A stretch of DNA of 64,000 bases from Taiwanofungus camphoratus (GCA_003999685.1 CP021221.1:682001-746000); one strand, 5' to 3'; positions 32,777-45,951 are shown, counted from the first letter of the stretch. Notes: generated by a model not told the origin, from the sequence alone. Translations and numbers: made by a program.

Positions 32777-35700
32777 TTATCGTGAGGACTGACTAAGTTT
32801 CTGCGCCTTTTTAACACGATGAGCAATTTCTGTGCGCAGACTTTTCTGAAGACTCCGTCCACGGGTTGACAAGTCCTCTTGGGAATCCGCTGCCAACAAA
32901 ACCTGATCTATCAGAGCATAAGGAAGCCAAGTTGCGGATGAACTTTTCGTTTGGTCCTGAGTAATATGTGCATCGCTCTACCGACGAGGACCATCATTCT
33001 GAGGTTGGAATTACTATCCAGAAAACGGTTGCGTACTCACCCGTTGCATCAGTCGAAGCGTGTGATCTAGCGCCGACTCTAGGACCTCATACCGTAGACA
33101 CGTACGGATTAAGTATTCAGGATGTTGTATCTGCTTTGACAAACAAAATTTAGGGGTGCCCTTGTGCGCAGACAGGATACAGAAGGCTCGCCTCTAGTGA
33201 ATGGATCAACCACGGGGGTGGTGGTGATGATCCATCAAACTCTAGAATTGTTTCCAATGTCACCTTGCTATACCTGTAATCCGTTTCCGGGCCGTCATGA
33301 CGTTCTAACGACTGTCGAAGATATCGCCAGCCTCTATCAGCTGGGGTTCCAGACCACGACGAAACTTTATCCGTTAATAACCAATCAGACGTGTCTTCGC
33401 CTCTGTGATAAGCGAGTCAAGGAAGTAACAAAGAAGGCTAAATGTGTAATCACATTACTGTGTCTGGACTGCGAGAGAGTCGTAGACATTGGTTTGTCAG
33501 ATGCCCAAAGAGCTCAGTCATGTCGACGTCGAGGCTGCGTGCGGTAGCCATGGCCATATTAAAGCGGTTAGATTGCGCCATTCGCATCACAACAGAGGGC
33601 GGCGGAAGTAGTAGTTCTAAGGGACCTCACTATCAGAGCATCGAAAACGTCAAACTGGAATGCAACTCACCTCCTGCCGACAACAACGTGGGGTCTCTTC
33701 GGATCAAGTCTAGTCGAGCGGACAGTAAGGCGTACTCGTACTGTATATCCGCCAAGTCCACAATTTCAGCGTCACGCTTTCCGAGAGCGTATCTGCCTTC
33801 TGGAATATGCTTTGAGAGTTTGCGTCGTTTACGGGGCTATTCTCAATAGTCAGCAGTGAATTTCTTGAATTGGTGACTTCCGCTTACCTCATGGCCGGTT
33901 TCCGCCGTCACGGGCATCACAATTGAAGCGTTCTTTTGATCGATGAGGGCGAGAGCGTTCATGCTGACAACATAAGCTTCGAGTTGCAATTCAGCAAGGT
34001 TAATAAAGTTCACGGGGTCACCGATTAGGGTTGCAAGCTTCCGTGCCCGTTGGTACATCGTGAGTGCGGCTAAGAGTGAGACGCCCATCACGGGTTATTA
34101 ACAATGCTTGGAAAGGTGAAGAGCAAACTAGCTGACCGTTGCGATAATCGCTCCTTGCAACATACCACGTATAAAGGATTCTCGAGTAGAACGGTCGTAT
34201 CCTAGGATCTGCGTTGCGTGCCTTGAATGAAAGGGCCTCCCCCACTTCGTCGACATATCCGGCAAAATTAAGGGTCATCAGTCGCTCGACTGCGTCCTCG
34301 TCGCACATTCGATACACGAGCTGGGAGATACATTCACGTTTGCTACCGAGACAAAATTAAAGCGGTGCACGGAATGAAAAATACCGACGTACAGTCTGTC
34401 ATATGGAGTAGAAATCAAGGCTGCATATGCATCTTCGTAAAGGCCCAAATCGGTGAGGCCCTTGATGAGCCCGTGCCATAAGGATGTCGTGTCGATGCCA
34501 GGCGGCGCGACAGCTAGACTGAGTTGTGAGAACATCGTTTCATGGGATGTCGAAGAGGCCGCTTTGAAGAGGCTGGAGGCATGGAGATAGAAATCAAACT
34601 CAGATTCGAAAAGCTCCGTGCCTGGCAATACAGCAGCCAAAGCTTCCCGGTCCTCGAAGGACAGCGCGTTGTCAGATCCTGGCAGGAGCATCCATATTAG
34701 TGGCAGAAACGACAATGCAAAACGCTTGACTGACCAAAGCTGCCTGCAATGCTTTCTATGACAGATGCAGCATCGTCATATCGACCTTCATCCACCCATA
34801 AACGGCCTAATACATAGATAACACCAGGGGTCCTCGGCAGCCAAGCCAGCATTTCCCTAGCCACCTCGCAGTATCCGAGAAGGCGTAGTTTTTCGCAAAA
34901 TAATACCTCAAGCCTAGTAGCATGCGCCGGAGAGACAGACTGCAATAGCCCAGTAGCATCCAAGAATTGATGGGCAGAATTAGGAAGTCCCGATGAGTGG
35001 CCGCCATGTTGGGTGACGAGGCGGTGGATCAGAGAGTATGCTGGCTTGAGTCCCGGATGCCTGGAAGACACGTGCATGTTACTCATTCTTGTAACAAAAT
35101 CGTCATCAGAAGTCGCAGTATCTGCAGGAAGAGATGGAGGTAGGCAGTCTCCGGCAGGTTGCCGAACGACATGACGAAGCATGGCTACTCCGCGGAACAC
35201 CACGAAAATTTCGGAGAGTAATGAAGGGTTCCACGACGTCAGGTCCTCAGAAAGGAAGAAGAGTAGCGTGATCAGCGAAAGACATATTTCGTATCTTGCA
35301 TTGACAGAGTGAGTGACGTATGAGGACGTTAGCGCTCTCATCCATTCCGAGGTCGTAGGTGGGAGAGCTAATTCGACTTCATCTTCTTCACTTTTGACCT
35401 CTTGATCAAAACCACCAATGACATCAAGAACGAGACGGATGGCATCTAATAGATTTTTGATGCTCTGCAAACGGCCGGTTATCCAACTCTCGAAGCCTTC
35501 ATCGAATTCGTCTCGAAAATTCATTCGCTGTGCTTGGTCTTGGATTATATCAGCATACGGAAACGCAATCTCCTGGTGAACGATATCGACTAATCGGTTC
35601 TCAAGACTGAGCATAGACCGAGGGCCAATTTTTGTGCGGAGCATCCATATGATCTCCAAAAGAGAGAACTGAGCATCGAGTGCAGTAGACGCCAAAAGCA

Positions 35701-37420
35701 TCCTGCGAAGCCTGAGAGGTAAATCTTCACCTACAAGTGATGCAACGCGCTCTCGCTCGACGACAATAACACTGCCTTTCGGCTCTCCGGGCCCTATAGC
35801 AAGAGGCCATCGACAACTCCGTTCCACTTCCCTACACCGGGCAATAAAACCTTCCCAATCTCGCTTAAGGGCATTCCAATACTTGGAATGCTGTGGAGCT
35901 CCCGTTTTAGGATCTCTTGTGAGTTGTAAAGTACAGCCGACTACTGCGGCAATTTGTTCACCAACATTGGCGTACGTGGTTAGCAGCTGGGGAGGATGCG
36001 GAGGAGGCAAAGAGTGACAAGCATCCGTATAATGATTGATCGCGGTCTGCAGTGTGAGAGGAGAGAACATGCCCGGTCTCATAATGGCTTCGAAAAACTT
36101 GTCCGACAACGAGCCAGGCGACAGGAGTAATTCGTCGAGATAAGCCGGTGTTAATTCGGCTTCTTCGGGATAGCTAGCAGTCTGCCAAATTCTATCTGTC
36201 ATATCCGATTTGCCTAGAGCAAGTTGGATCTCTTGCACTATAGACTGACCCTGCTTGTCCCATAATGTGTACAGTGTTCGGCCTTCCACAAAGAAGTCTT
36301 GTAGATGACAATGCACACTGGCTTCTGAAGACACAAAAGACTTCACGGGCTGCAGAGTATCGTCAGCTGCGCTAAAAAGCTGGAAAAAGCCTCCAGAAGT
36401 CGAGGAAGACTCCGTTGGGATGAATACAAGGACATAGGGGATGTCCGAATTGGAAACCGAAAATACGCATATTAAACGTTGAGGTTCAGGGGGAAGCAGT
36501 ATCGGAGGCCGGGTAGAGTTCGATATTGTTTCTGCAACAGGTCTCGCAGGTTCCCCGGATACCATTGCAGGTAATGTCTTCTCAGCAACACATCCGCTTC
36601 TAGCTGTCCAAAGTCGCAGAGTACGATCTCGTGAAAGGGTCCAGATATGGCCTATATCTGTTGGTTGTGGAAACGTTGCCATTGAGATGATCTCAGAACC
36701 TCCTGGAGGACCGCCATGCAAGCTTGGAAGGAATGATGTGATTGAATTGAAGAATGAGCGGGAATGGAATGTGGTTTCTTTCCAGACGTCTGTGAGCTCA
36801 TCCGTGAGTCAAGAGGACAATTTCATTCAATGGGGTTGTTTCGTACCATTAATATCATCGTGACCCAGACATTCGGTTTCCAAACGTAAGAGGGAACCGT
36901 TTGGTAAACCGATAGCGACACAATGCGTTCCTTGCACCTGTACTAAGCCCTGTAGGCTCTCCCTCATGTTGTGAATTACATACTCGCGATACCACTGTCT
37001 GTTCGCCTGGGGCTGCCATGATGGTAGACCTTCACGCAGAGAAAGAACGATGCGGTATAATGATCCCGTGACCGTTACGGCAATAATATGAAGTTCTTGG
37101 GACTCCCATATCATGGCTGAAGGGCAAGGTTGGATTGGAGAAGGGAAATCAAAACGCAGCGGCGGAACTTCCTGTGTAAGCGGCACAAGCTCCAGCACTC
37201 GACCCCAATGAGTAACACGAAGCAAAATGGTGCCCGTCGTTGGCGTGTAGAAAAGTGAGGCATGACTTGCATGCTCGGGTGAGGGATTTGACGGAGATTT
37301 CAAAGGTAGTGAGGGAATGTCCTTTTGTGTGGTAGCGAGGGAAATGGGCTGGGAAGACGGAAAGAGCGACGATAGATGCGACGCGACAAGAACACCCCAG
37401 TCGAGCGAGACCATGGCCAT
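32777..37420 (-). CDS. NUP160: Nucleoporin Nup160/Nup120
   Basis: Scaffold subunit of the Y-shaped Nup107-160 complex of the nuclear pore, 1370 residues in ten exons: 36847-37420, 34735-36789, 34393-34678, 34137-34342, 33888-34069, 33671-33836, 33454-33616, 33192-33402, 33041-33130 and 32777-32956. The N-terminal part is a beta-propeller (TGTILLRVTHWGRVLEL, GTHCVAIGLPNGSLLRLE, IWTLSRDRTLRLW). The C-terminal part is alpha-helical, with typical blocks such as CDEDAVERLMTLNFAGY, YSRILYTWYVARSDYRN and DIQYEYALLSARLDLIRRDP, ending in ATWLPYALIDQVLLA. The start is the ATG at 37420; one at 37414 is also possible. Exon 8 ends either at a GC donor (33192, better fit to the family) or at a GT donor 18 bp further on. 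Confidence 0.93.
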
Positions 37421-38016
37421 ACGCAACGTCAGAGACAGGGTGGCAAGTGAAAGGGTTTGAGAGATCTAGACCCGAAGACTCGCGTTTGATGCTGATGTCC
37501 TGGACTCGGACAACAGCCTGAAGGTTAACAACTTCCGAGCCACCAGTCGACGATGCCTTTTCGACTTTATTTCCGATTCGCGTAAGTATTCATTCAGATC
37601 CATTGTAATACGTGTGACAGTATCCGTCACGGCCACAATAATGGTTGTGACCGTTTCTGCTTTGGGAAACTCATTCGCCATATAAAACAAGTAGGGCCCA
37701 TTCACAGAGCTCAAGCAAGGGTCGCGCCAAGTTTGATGGCACAAGAGTTGCACAGCTCTTTTGAGTTCTTCTTACTAGCGTCCTATGGGACCTTTATTCT
37801 ACAGATCCATACGCGCTCCTTCCAATGAGGTCTCCATGCGTTTTCAAACTGCGGCTGATGCAGGCCAAAGGCAAGGTCATGCTGTCCAGCCTCTTCGCTT
37901 TGAGCCCTCTGTGTAGGATATATAGTCCGCGGTCCTTGGCTGTCTCGGTAAGCGAGAAATCCCAGCGATCCCCTCACAAGTATTGTACATTTCCCCCAGC
38001 ATTTCTGTATTTTCGA
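37421..38016. promoter_or_regulatory. Divergent upstream region of Nup160 and the 156-residue gene
   Basis: 596 bp between two starts facing away from each other. A long minus-strand frame at 37466-37753 lacks any link in frame or sequence to Nup160 and is taken as chance. Confidence 0.5.
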
Positions 38017-38571
38017 ATGTCGGATCAGATGCTTGCGTTTGACGCGATCGTGTTTCCTTCAGACGACCGACCCCCACACCTGGTGGCGCTCATGACCAGT
38101 GCACTCGCCACTCCCATTCCAAACCCGCGCCCGCCCTTTCGCTGTGGAAGAATTCCTCACCCGGAAATGTATATGGACTACGTTGCAGAAGGCCTCGGGT
38201 CTAGGTCTTGGCATTTTCATGTACGTGTTTACATCTCAATTTAGATTAAAAGGCCGACGTTGAGGCTAATTTACTCTGTACCTGGCTTGAACGAATCGCA
38301 TCAGGTCGTGGAAGCATTGATTGGAATGAACAAGAAGTTTTCCACTCCATACATTATCTTCTACCCCACCGTGTCCCGCGATGGCATGCCGTTCCCGATT
38401 AACAAGTGCGTTCGTGAAATCCAGGAGACTAATTTCAACGAGGCAGCGGCATGGCGCGGGAACATTCTCGTAGCGAAATACCGTGACCAAGATTACTCCG
38501 CTATGATGGACGCTTCAATGGCAGATTTTCCTATAGTCAAGAATTATCTCGCTACTCACAACGCGCGTTGA
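38017..38571 (+). CDS. Small conserved fungal protein, unknown function
   Basis: I know of no assigned function. Two exons, 38017-38220 and 38305-38571, joined by a GTACGT...CAG intron of 84 bp, give 156 residues. The ATG at 38017 opens MSDQMLAFDAIVFPSDDRP. The second exon reads VVEALIGMNKKFSTPYIIFY and later PFPINKCVREIQ, WRGNILVAKYRD and DASMADFPIVKNYL. There is no signal peptide, membrane helix or zinc motif. The mixed alpha/beta look and even composition suggest a folded single-domain protein, possibly from a lineage-specific basidiomycete family. Confidence 0.8.
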
Positions 38572-38864
38572 AGGTCAGTCAAGATCTAGATCAGCCTTGA
38601 GAATTATGCGCACGTATTCTTATCCAGCGAAACTTTCTCAACAGGTCTACTCCGGAATAGATGACTTTTCTCTAGTTTCACTGGACAGCTGTTAGAACTG
38701 TGCTTTGGTGTTCTCATGCGCATTGTCTGTTCGCTCGCGTTACGATCAGGTCCAGGACTAGGCCGGCGAATCTACAAATGTACTCTACATACAGTATATA
38801 ATCAGTAGATACCGATAGTCAGATGTATTTATAATATCATTGGAAGCGGACTATACAATCACTG

Positions 38865-40053
38865 TCACAGTTCGTCGTGTTTCGACTCCTTGTACCTCTG
38901 CACTTGCTGCGGGGATCGGACGGCTTTAGCCTTCTTCGGGTCACAATGGTCAGGTATCGGGCTGGCTGGGTCAATCGGGGGATGGGATACGCGGCCAATC
39001 TTGACGTATTTCTTATGTTCAGCATAGAACTTCTTCCAATTTTCTACGCCCTGTAGGACGACCGTTACTTCAATGAGCTCGCTCTACGGGCCGATTATCT
39101 GATCTTGGTGACTCTACCTTCAGTTCCTGTTCGCTTAGACCACGAACATCATGTGTGAGGTGCGTGGAGAAACATCCCGTCCCGTAAGCCCGTGCTGCAT
39201 CCTTCCCAGCCCTACGAGACATTTAGACGTCGGTCTGCCAATAACATTACTGACATACAGCATGTGATAGGCGCCTCCGGGACCGTATGTGGCACGGTTG
39301 GCACTTACATCGTACACATCGCCGTCAATCTATAATCGAAGAAGTTTACCGGTGCGATTCAATCCAACCTCGGGAACACAAACGCTCACAGCAAGGTATA
39401 TGGGCTTGAGTTCATTAGAGCCGTCAAATGTCGCTAACATGCGCTCTGAGAATAGCCGCTGATTTGTCTGTATGGCTCTCCGTGAGTGCTGTCCTCAATT
39501 CACATGTATAGTTTGTCCTCACTGGGATGAATTGCCTCAGGTTGGGGAGCTCGTGTTCCCATAGAAAGCTACCGGTGATGAATTTACCGGCAAGGACTAT
39601 GAAGATGGTCGCGTAAAGGACGAATTTCAAAATGCCCAAGCAGCCGACTTCAGGTTCCTCTGTTGGGTCGATTTCTTCCGGTCCTGCCTTCTCCCCCCTC
39701 GCAATCTTCTCCTCCCGTTCTTTCTTGCGCTGTAACCAAGCCTCGTGTTCTTGTTCGCGTTTGAGGCGATATTCCGAGTATCTGCACACATCACTGCGTT
39801 AGTCACCTCAGACATTACAGCCATTGCAACGTTACCCGAGGAACGGACGATTTGCCTGCTTCGTGGATACCATCCTGCCCTTAAACGCAGGGTCCTGCAC
39901 CTTGGGGTACTCGTCATTCACAGGAAATTCTCCCCACGGTGAAGCAGGTACCTCGTTTTGAGATGTAGCAGGAGTATCATTTTCCGGGGGAGGTTCGGTC
40001 GGACGCTTGACACGATCCCCACCGTCGCCCTCTGGACGCAATATCCAAGACAT
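38865..40053 (-). CDS. Membrane-bound cytochrome b5-like heme/steroid-binding protein (MAPR family)
   Basis: Heme-binding membrane protein of 301 residues, related to yeast Dap1 and animal PGRMC1, which bind heme and assist P450 enzymes. Six exons: 39836-40053, 39523-39781, 39390-39467, 39259-39329, 39118-39211 and 38865-39050. A Pro/Glu-rich N-terminus is followed by a charged helix (REQEHEAWLQRKKEREEKIA) and one membrane span (ILKFVLYATIFIVLAGKFI). The heme domain holds LATFDGSNELKPIYLA, GDVYDVSANRATYGPGGAYH and AARAYGTGCF; the Tyr of GPGGAYH fits the family's heme ligand. A sterol or P450 role is inferred. Confidence 0.92.
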
Positions 40054-40898
40054 AGCCCTGGCCCTATCACTTCTGATTATGTAATAAGGAGATGATAAAG
40101 GAAACGCACTCCGGAGTGTGTGTACTGGGTATCCCAGCTGCTCGTTCTTCAGATGAGCAATGAGCCAATTGAACCACGAGGGATAGCAATCGCGTGTAAA
40201 TGGGACCCCTTATTCAGTTTCCGCATCAGGTAAACTTACATATCGCTTCGGCGGCAATTGTTGATCGAAGTCATCCTTGTGCTTATCTGCTGTCTTGCAG
40301 CGGTACTATACACGTACATACTCTGCAATGCTTGCTGCCATAGCGTGCGTCTTTCTCACACATATCGTACTCTCTATGTCGTACAGAAATCTGTGCGAAC
40401 CATGATACAAAAGGCCATACTAGCATTCTGTATTACCAGGAAAACAGTGAGATGGTTTGTATTAGTGAGTATCGACCCCTAACGGTGTAAATAGGGAGCT
40501 TGTACAGTATTATAGATGGTACAGGTGTTGAGGTCGAACGACGATGCAATACAGCCGCTAGCACCGATGGTAAGATGATGGTGGTTGAAAATAGGTCAAG
40601 TAGAGGCGCGTGCCAAATTGATGAAATGATAGATAGTTGAAAAATGAAGGGAGACCGATTAATTGCGAAGATTCCGTTGGACGAGCCCAATGCCAGTTGC
40701 AAGCTGTATGAAAAATGCGGATGCGTAACGAAGATGAGATTGACAGAGCGCCGACCAACGACCATATTGCAGCGGCATGTAAGCATGTTGAGGTGTGGGC
40801 ATGGATAATGCGAGCAGGGCTGACATGAGCATAGAAGATCAACAGGACACAGGGATGCATAGATTGACTGATCGGCACAAGAGGGACTACTTGCCCAC
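40054..40898. other. Intergenic between the heme-binding and DEP-RGS genes
   Basis: 845 bp holding the heme-protein promoter and the RGS 3' end (both genes on the minus strand). Small frames on both strands have no splice or family support. Confidence 0.5.
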
Positions 40899-42200
40899 TC
40901 ATGACGTAGTCCGCTCGTTGTTGCCCTGCAATCGATCCTGAGCAGCTGCCCGCTGAGACACCGTCACGTATGCCCCGCCAACCTCCTCATCGCTAAGCCC
41001 TGGTGGCACCGATGGCGTAGATGTTCCAGATGGCATGAGAGGGAAGTCAGACAAAGGACCGTCATCCTCATTATCAAGCTTGATCCGTAGCGCCAGAAAT
41101 CGAGGCGTTTTGACAAACTATCAAGAATAATGAATACATAAACGATGGATGCAAACCATTAGACAGATCCTCACCTTGGGAACAGAGTCAGTCGCCATGA
41201 GACGAAAGACGTGCGTCTGAATCCTCTCGTACAACCGAATCATGGTTTGTAGCTGTGTTGCGTTGAAAGCGTTCGCCTGTTCCGGCTCGACCCTACCCTG
41301 GAAAGTCTTGCCCGTAAGGCTTGTCATGACGTCGTTCAGGTATCCTGACAGCTCATTCCTGAGACCATGGTCAATGTTAAGCTCGCTTGGACTCGACGGC
41401 GCCAAGTACGTATTGTAGATCACGAAAGCCATCTGTATCAGAGCCTCATGATGACGCTCCATCGCCACTTGCCCGGGTGTCGCTTTCGAACTAGAGCGAG
41501 GTGCTGCTTCGGAAGCGATGGCGCTGGACGTGATATTGAATTTGCGCTTGAAGTCCTGCACATCGAGGTAGAATGACAGGTTCTCCTCGCAGAAATTGCT
41601 CCTTAAGAACTCGCGGAACAGGGAACGCAGCTGAGGTTCCTCGATGATGTAACGGAGGCGATCGGTATTGCTCTCCTTCTGGTTACCCTTCCTATCGGGG
41701 TCATGGCTGGCATGAAGCTTCTCCGTCATCGAAATACGTCGATGGATTTTCACATCGCTAGATACTGCAGCATTATCACCAGACGCTGCATCGCCAGTGT
41801 GATCATCCGATGATCGTGTAGCGACGTTCGACGAGGAATTGTTTGGAGAGCCCCGGGAACCCTCCGGTACATCCCACCGAGCAAGTCGACGACCTTCTTC
41901 GGTGACCTTGTAGATGGCTTTGGCAGTACAGCGAAACTCGCCAAGTTGCTGGGGAAGGATGAGGTGAATCAGTCCAACAAACATCAGGAGTCCTAGTATG
42001 CGACCTACCGAAATTGAAGAATTGCCACCTCCTGCAGCACCACGGACGGTGAAAATAATCGCGGAATCGTTGTTCTTCCTCTTGTCACTGACCAATGTAA
42101 TGAGCCCAAACCTCACAAACTGCGCAGCCATTTCTGCCGCCTCCTCCCTACCAATCACGGATGTGAAGTCTCGATCTTCATCTGCGTCGTGGGTTGCGTA
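40899..42200 (-). CDS. DEP-RGS regulator of G-protein signalling (5' exon not resolved)
   Basis: GTPase-activating protein for G-alpha subunits, acting at the plasma membrane. Exons seen: 42009-42200 (start uncertain), 41175-41948 and 40899-41117. The N-terminal part matches a DEP-like module (FTSVIGREEAAEMAAQFVRF, then CTAKAIYKVTEEGRRLARW). The RGS domain covers the end of exon two: LRSLFREFLRSNFCEENLSF, then FVIYNTYLAPSSPSELNI and ANAFNATQLQTMIRLYERI. At least 394 residues are visible. The true ATG must lie upstream in an exon I could not fix: the frame is blocked by a TAG just before 42200, where an acceptor fits. It differs from the FlbA/Thn1 type, whose longer DEP regions I do not see. 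Confidence 0.85.
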
Positions 42201-43446
42201 CTACCCAAGAACCCTACCTTGCTTTGATGCGGAACGGTGTTTCTCCTTCACATATCAGCAGTGTCTAGAGTTCATCTAACCCTCGTTCCCTGTACTGATT
42301 TTATCGGTATGCCTATTACCGCCATCATCAAGAATTAACCAATCTAGGGACTGCATCTCAATAGCAATGTTCTTCCACCAAGCAATATATTATGCCCATG
42401 ATGGTAGCTTGGTTCGTGGATCCTTCGTTTCCTTTGTTGTTGCCAATCTTGTCACTGATCAGCATTTTCAGCCAGCGGCTGGTATGTAGGTTCGCGGGAG
42501 AATTCTCCTGATTGCAGGCCTAAGTACGCACCGGGATCTCAGAGAAGCTCATTTAATAAGCAGAAACTCTCCGCGGCAAGCAGTGTTTTGTCGGAACAGC
42601 ATACCTCGCTCGACGCAGTTTCTATTGTTGCTGCTGTCTAGCGTAACGTGACGACTGCAGATACCCTACACGAGGTGATGTGGTGTGGGATTTCCTCTTG
42701 TTTCGCGGATATTGACTCGTGCGAGTAAAGAAATGAACTCGATTGAAGATTCTCGGCCGCAGCGGCTTAATTTCACCTGGCATACCGCCACAGACTGTGT
42801 AAATACACCTGTTTGTGGGGGAAAGTTCACTATTATCAAGTCAATCCTCCCTGTCCTCCAGGTGACCATAAATGAGGTATTTTCACTTGAAAAGTGACGC
42901 ATTTCACCTACAGATGGGTACATTTCAACTGCCACATGAGTAAGCTGAAAATTCCTATAACTTTTCACGAGATTCACCCGGTGCACGAGTGAAAGTGCAC
43001 CGCGCGCACCTTCACAGTGGGGCCCCTCTGCAGTGGAACATGCTTTGTACACGTTCGCTACTTCCTGCGCCCTCGATAATGAAATTCAGATCGTCACCTC
43101 GGGCCAACTTCCCCCTCGTAGTTTTGTGGCTCTCTAATGTGACCATCCTGATGGTCCGCGTAACTGTGCCCGTACTAGATCCCATCCATTCGAATGAGTT
43201 ATAAAGCAGATGATAACCCAACCTGGAGGGCACCGGTCGTGGTTGAGCCCGGCTACACAATTCGCGCCGCATGGAGCGCAGCCTCTCGTGAAGTCGATTA
43301 GGCAGAATGGATCACGTTTCGAGGCATGTCACAGTAACAGTCACATCTATACGAATGTGGCAAGGGTAGTGTTCGTATGCGGCGTATGCGCCACACATTC
43401 TTCCATTGACTTTCCCACGGGTGCGTCTTGCGACCTCGGACTAGGG
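42201..43446. other. Intergenic with a cluster of TTCAC/GTGAA motifs
   Basis: Must include the missing 5' exon and promoter of the RGS gene and the promoter of the coiled-coil gene. Between about 42770 and 43020 the pentamer TTCAC or its complement GTGAA recurs nearly ten times. No gene is recognised. Confidence 0.4.
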
Positions 43447-44612
43447 ATGAACTTCACCAACATCAATGTACGCTTTCGTCCTTGCTACCTCTGTATGGAT
43501 AATGCTGCTGAATCCGTAGGTGGTCAAGGATCCTGCAGGAGTGAAAGCCCTTCTTGAGCAGTTGAGGTCGTCGCAAGCATGGCAAGAAGTTACCACTCAG
43601 TCAGATACTGCACCCGGCACGGGTGTACCTGCAGCATCAACTTCGAATGCGCGTCCCTGGCCTGCAGTTCCTGATCCCACACTTTCTGTCCACGACTCGG
43701 CTGTGTTCGGTGGTACCTCTGCGACTGCAACGGCGACTGTGGCGCCGTCCACGACATCAGCGTCTTCCGTTGCATCTCTCCTTTCTCAACTTCAAGCATC
43801 TTCGTCATTTACTGCTATTACGACTCCGGCACAGGCTCCGTTACCCGTCATCTCCTCGTACATTTCTCCGCCTCCCGCTACATCGTATCATCTGCCCCCG
43901 GAGCCTGTGCCTACACTATCGTCAGCCCGTAAGCATGATTTGCGCAGCTGCACATTCCAGCAAGCCCTCCCGCATATTGCGCGGCTATCGGAAGATCCTA
44001 GCTTCATAGATGCAATCTCGACAGCGAGTTATATTTCCCCGGTGCTGTGGCTGAAAAGACTGATCATTCGAGAATGCACGTGATACAGATGAAGAAAGAG
44101 CAAGCGGACTTGGAACGGTCACTCTGGGAAGAGAGGCGGGCAATCCAACGGAAGCACGAAGAAAAGGTCAAAGTAGCGCGCACGAAGTGAGCTGGCACTG
44201 TCACCCTGCTCTGTTGAAACTGCTGATCAAGGTATTATGGCAGAGCGAATATGATAGGAGGGATGGGATTAACACAGCACGAAGCGGATGTCCGTCCTGG
44301 ATCCTGCTTCTGATAGGAGTCGGCTGACTTCCTTGCACCTGGTGCAGATGATGTCAGACTTGTTCCGCAGAGAATTAAAGAAATTCGACTCAGAGCGAGT
44401 GTTGCCTGCCTGGGATGGCCTTGTCACCAAGCAGCAGACGACGCTCGAGTCTCTCGGTGTACCGGCGATGTACGTGACTGTAGCGCTTGCAGATAGAGAG
44501 GTATGTACACGTGAGCGTTCTTGACATGGTGAGAATGATGATATCTTTTTCTAAGCGACAACAGAGGATCATGACAGTGCTCGCGGGAATCGTCGGAAGC
44601 GAGGGTGGATGA
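43447..44612 (+). CDS. Conserved coiled-coil protein, unknown function
   Basis: Six exons: 43447-43467, 43520-44041, 44089-44186, 44244-44289, 44348-44500 and 44556-44612, giving 298 residues. The N-terminal half (DPAGVKALLEQLRSSQAW) runs into a Ser/Thr/Pro/Ala-rich linker with a repeated SLLSQLQ-like patch. The C-terminal half is helical and charged: FQQALPHIARLSEDPSF, KKEQADLERSLWEERRAI, MMSDLFRRELKKFDSERVLP and WDGLVTKQQTTLESLGVP, ending RIMTVLAGIVGSEGG. No enzyme motif is visible. Clean splicing and frame use across six exons support a real gene. The donor at 44042 is the weakest junction. Confidence 0.8.
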
Positions 44613-45951
44613 CTATCAATGGGACGTACCTCTGCTCTTCTGTTTTGACTTACGGGTCCCTGCAGTCGTTAGTCCTTCCGACTTTGGTCATGTGCAACCT
44701 ACGTTATCGCTGCTCAAGTGTTCACTTACTTCATATTCACTGGCCATATTGGTGCTTCAGTGACTTGACTTCGTGACGTCTTACACGTTTTGATATTTTC
44801 AGTATGACGTGGAGGTACCCCATTTTTTATGATTTCTGTACACTGGATGTGCCGGCGTCCACAATATCTCCGATTCGTGCGGACCTGAGTGATATCGCTT
44901 CTCCAACGAGTACCGAGACAGCTACTGGCAGCAGGACCCTGGTCAGTCCCGTTCGAGCCCAAGTGAACAATTTTCTACTTCGAATTGCGCTCACGGCCGC
45001 ATGGGCGGCCTCGTGCGGGGAGATATCCCCACTGCACGTCGCAGTGAGCGGCTCCGAGTCGCCACCGGCCCACTGATCAGCAACTCGGAGCCTGAATGAC
45101 CACTTCTAATGGCGCTAGTTATGTAGAGCCGACCATGAGAGGTTGGTGCCCAGCGTCTAAGTAGTCTAGTGGCACGCAGCCAGAGCTCAGTGCTCAACCT
45201 GGTATGACCGTGTATCTTATTGACGGACATCACCTGCTGGGGTAGTTTTGGAATACCAGAGTTAGCCTTCCCTAAATCTAGTAGCCCGCTCAAGCCCCTA
45301 AAACGGTGCACTAATAATGTAACATACGTATACCTCGAGCAGGCCAGTGGAACACAGGCCTCACGGGCGGCAATATGTAGTTCTCGTTGTTACATTGACT
45401 GTCACCAGGGGTCTTGCGTTACTGACCCACAGTCTGGTCGCCGATCTTATGTGTTCTGGCGTGGTGGGTTGATGGTAGCTTACTTTAGGCGGCTTTCTTC
45501 TCGAAGATCTGTGGGCGGCAGGATACGGCCGGTGGTAGCTGCAACTACCATCCCACTGGCATACACTGCCAGCATTAGATATACTGGCCTCTCTTGCATG
45601 TTGTGCGGGATGGAGCAGTGCAACTGTCCCCCTGTCTGCAATCTGATAGTCGAGGTACTTCGTGGCAGCTGCAAAGAAAGAGATACCAATCACGTGATTG
45701 ATCGCGTAGTGTGGGACCGCGTGCAAATAATTTGCGCGACCAATATTGTCTTGGATCGGGGAGCAGTATCTGCAATTATTAGTCGTTAGCTATATGTAAT
45801 TGCCATTTACTAGTTGAGCTTCCTCCGCTAAGGACATGCTCAACGGCCCTGAGTCTCACAGTATCCACCGTTGCGACTGTTCTGCTCATGCATGTATGGC
45901 GTGAGCAGGTCTACACCCTACTGATTGTCCGTTTGCGCACCCCTCGATATC
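44613..45951. other. 1.3-kb stretch without a recognised gene
   Basis: Open frames of up to 190 codons on both strands (for example 45220-45789 plus) overlap one another and show no domain or splice pattern. A tRNA-like A box near 45157 lacks a partner B box. Confidence 0.4.

Noticed and set aside
33164-33547. 127-codon plus-strand frame
   Set aside because: It is opposite Nup160 exons 7 and 8, whose family motifs settle the coding strand.
37466-37753. Possible extra 5' exon of Nup160
   Set aside because: No splice pair joins it in frame to the first beta-propeller block and its sequence does not resemble the family's N-terminus.
45150-45215. tRNA-like A box (TAGTCTAGTGG)
   Set aside because: No matching B box, no acceptor stem and no anticodon arm could be drawn.
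45220-45789. 190-codon plus-strand frame
   Set aside because: It overlaps equally long frames on the other strand, has no known motif and no splice pattern.
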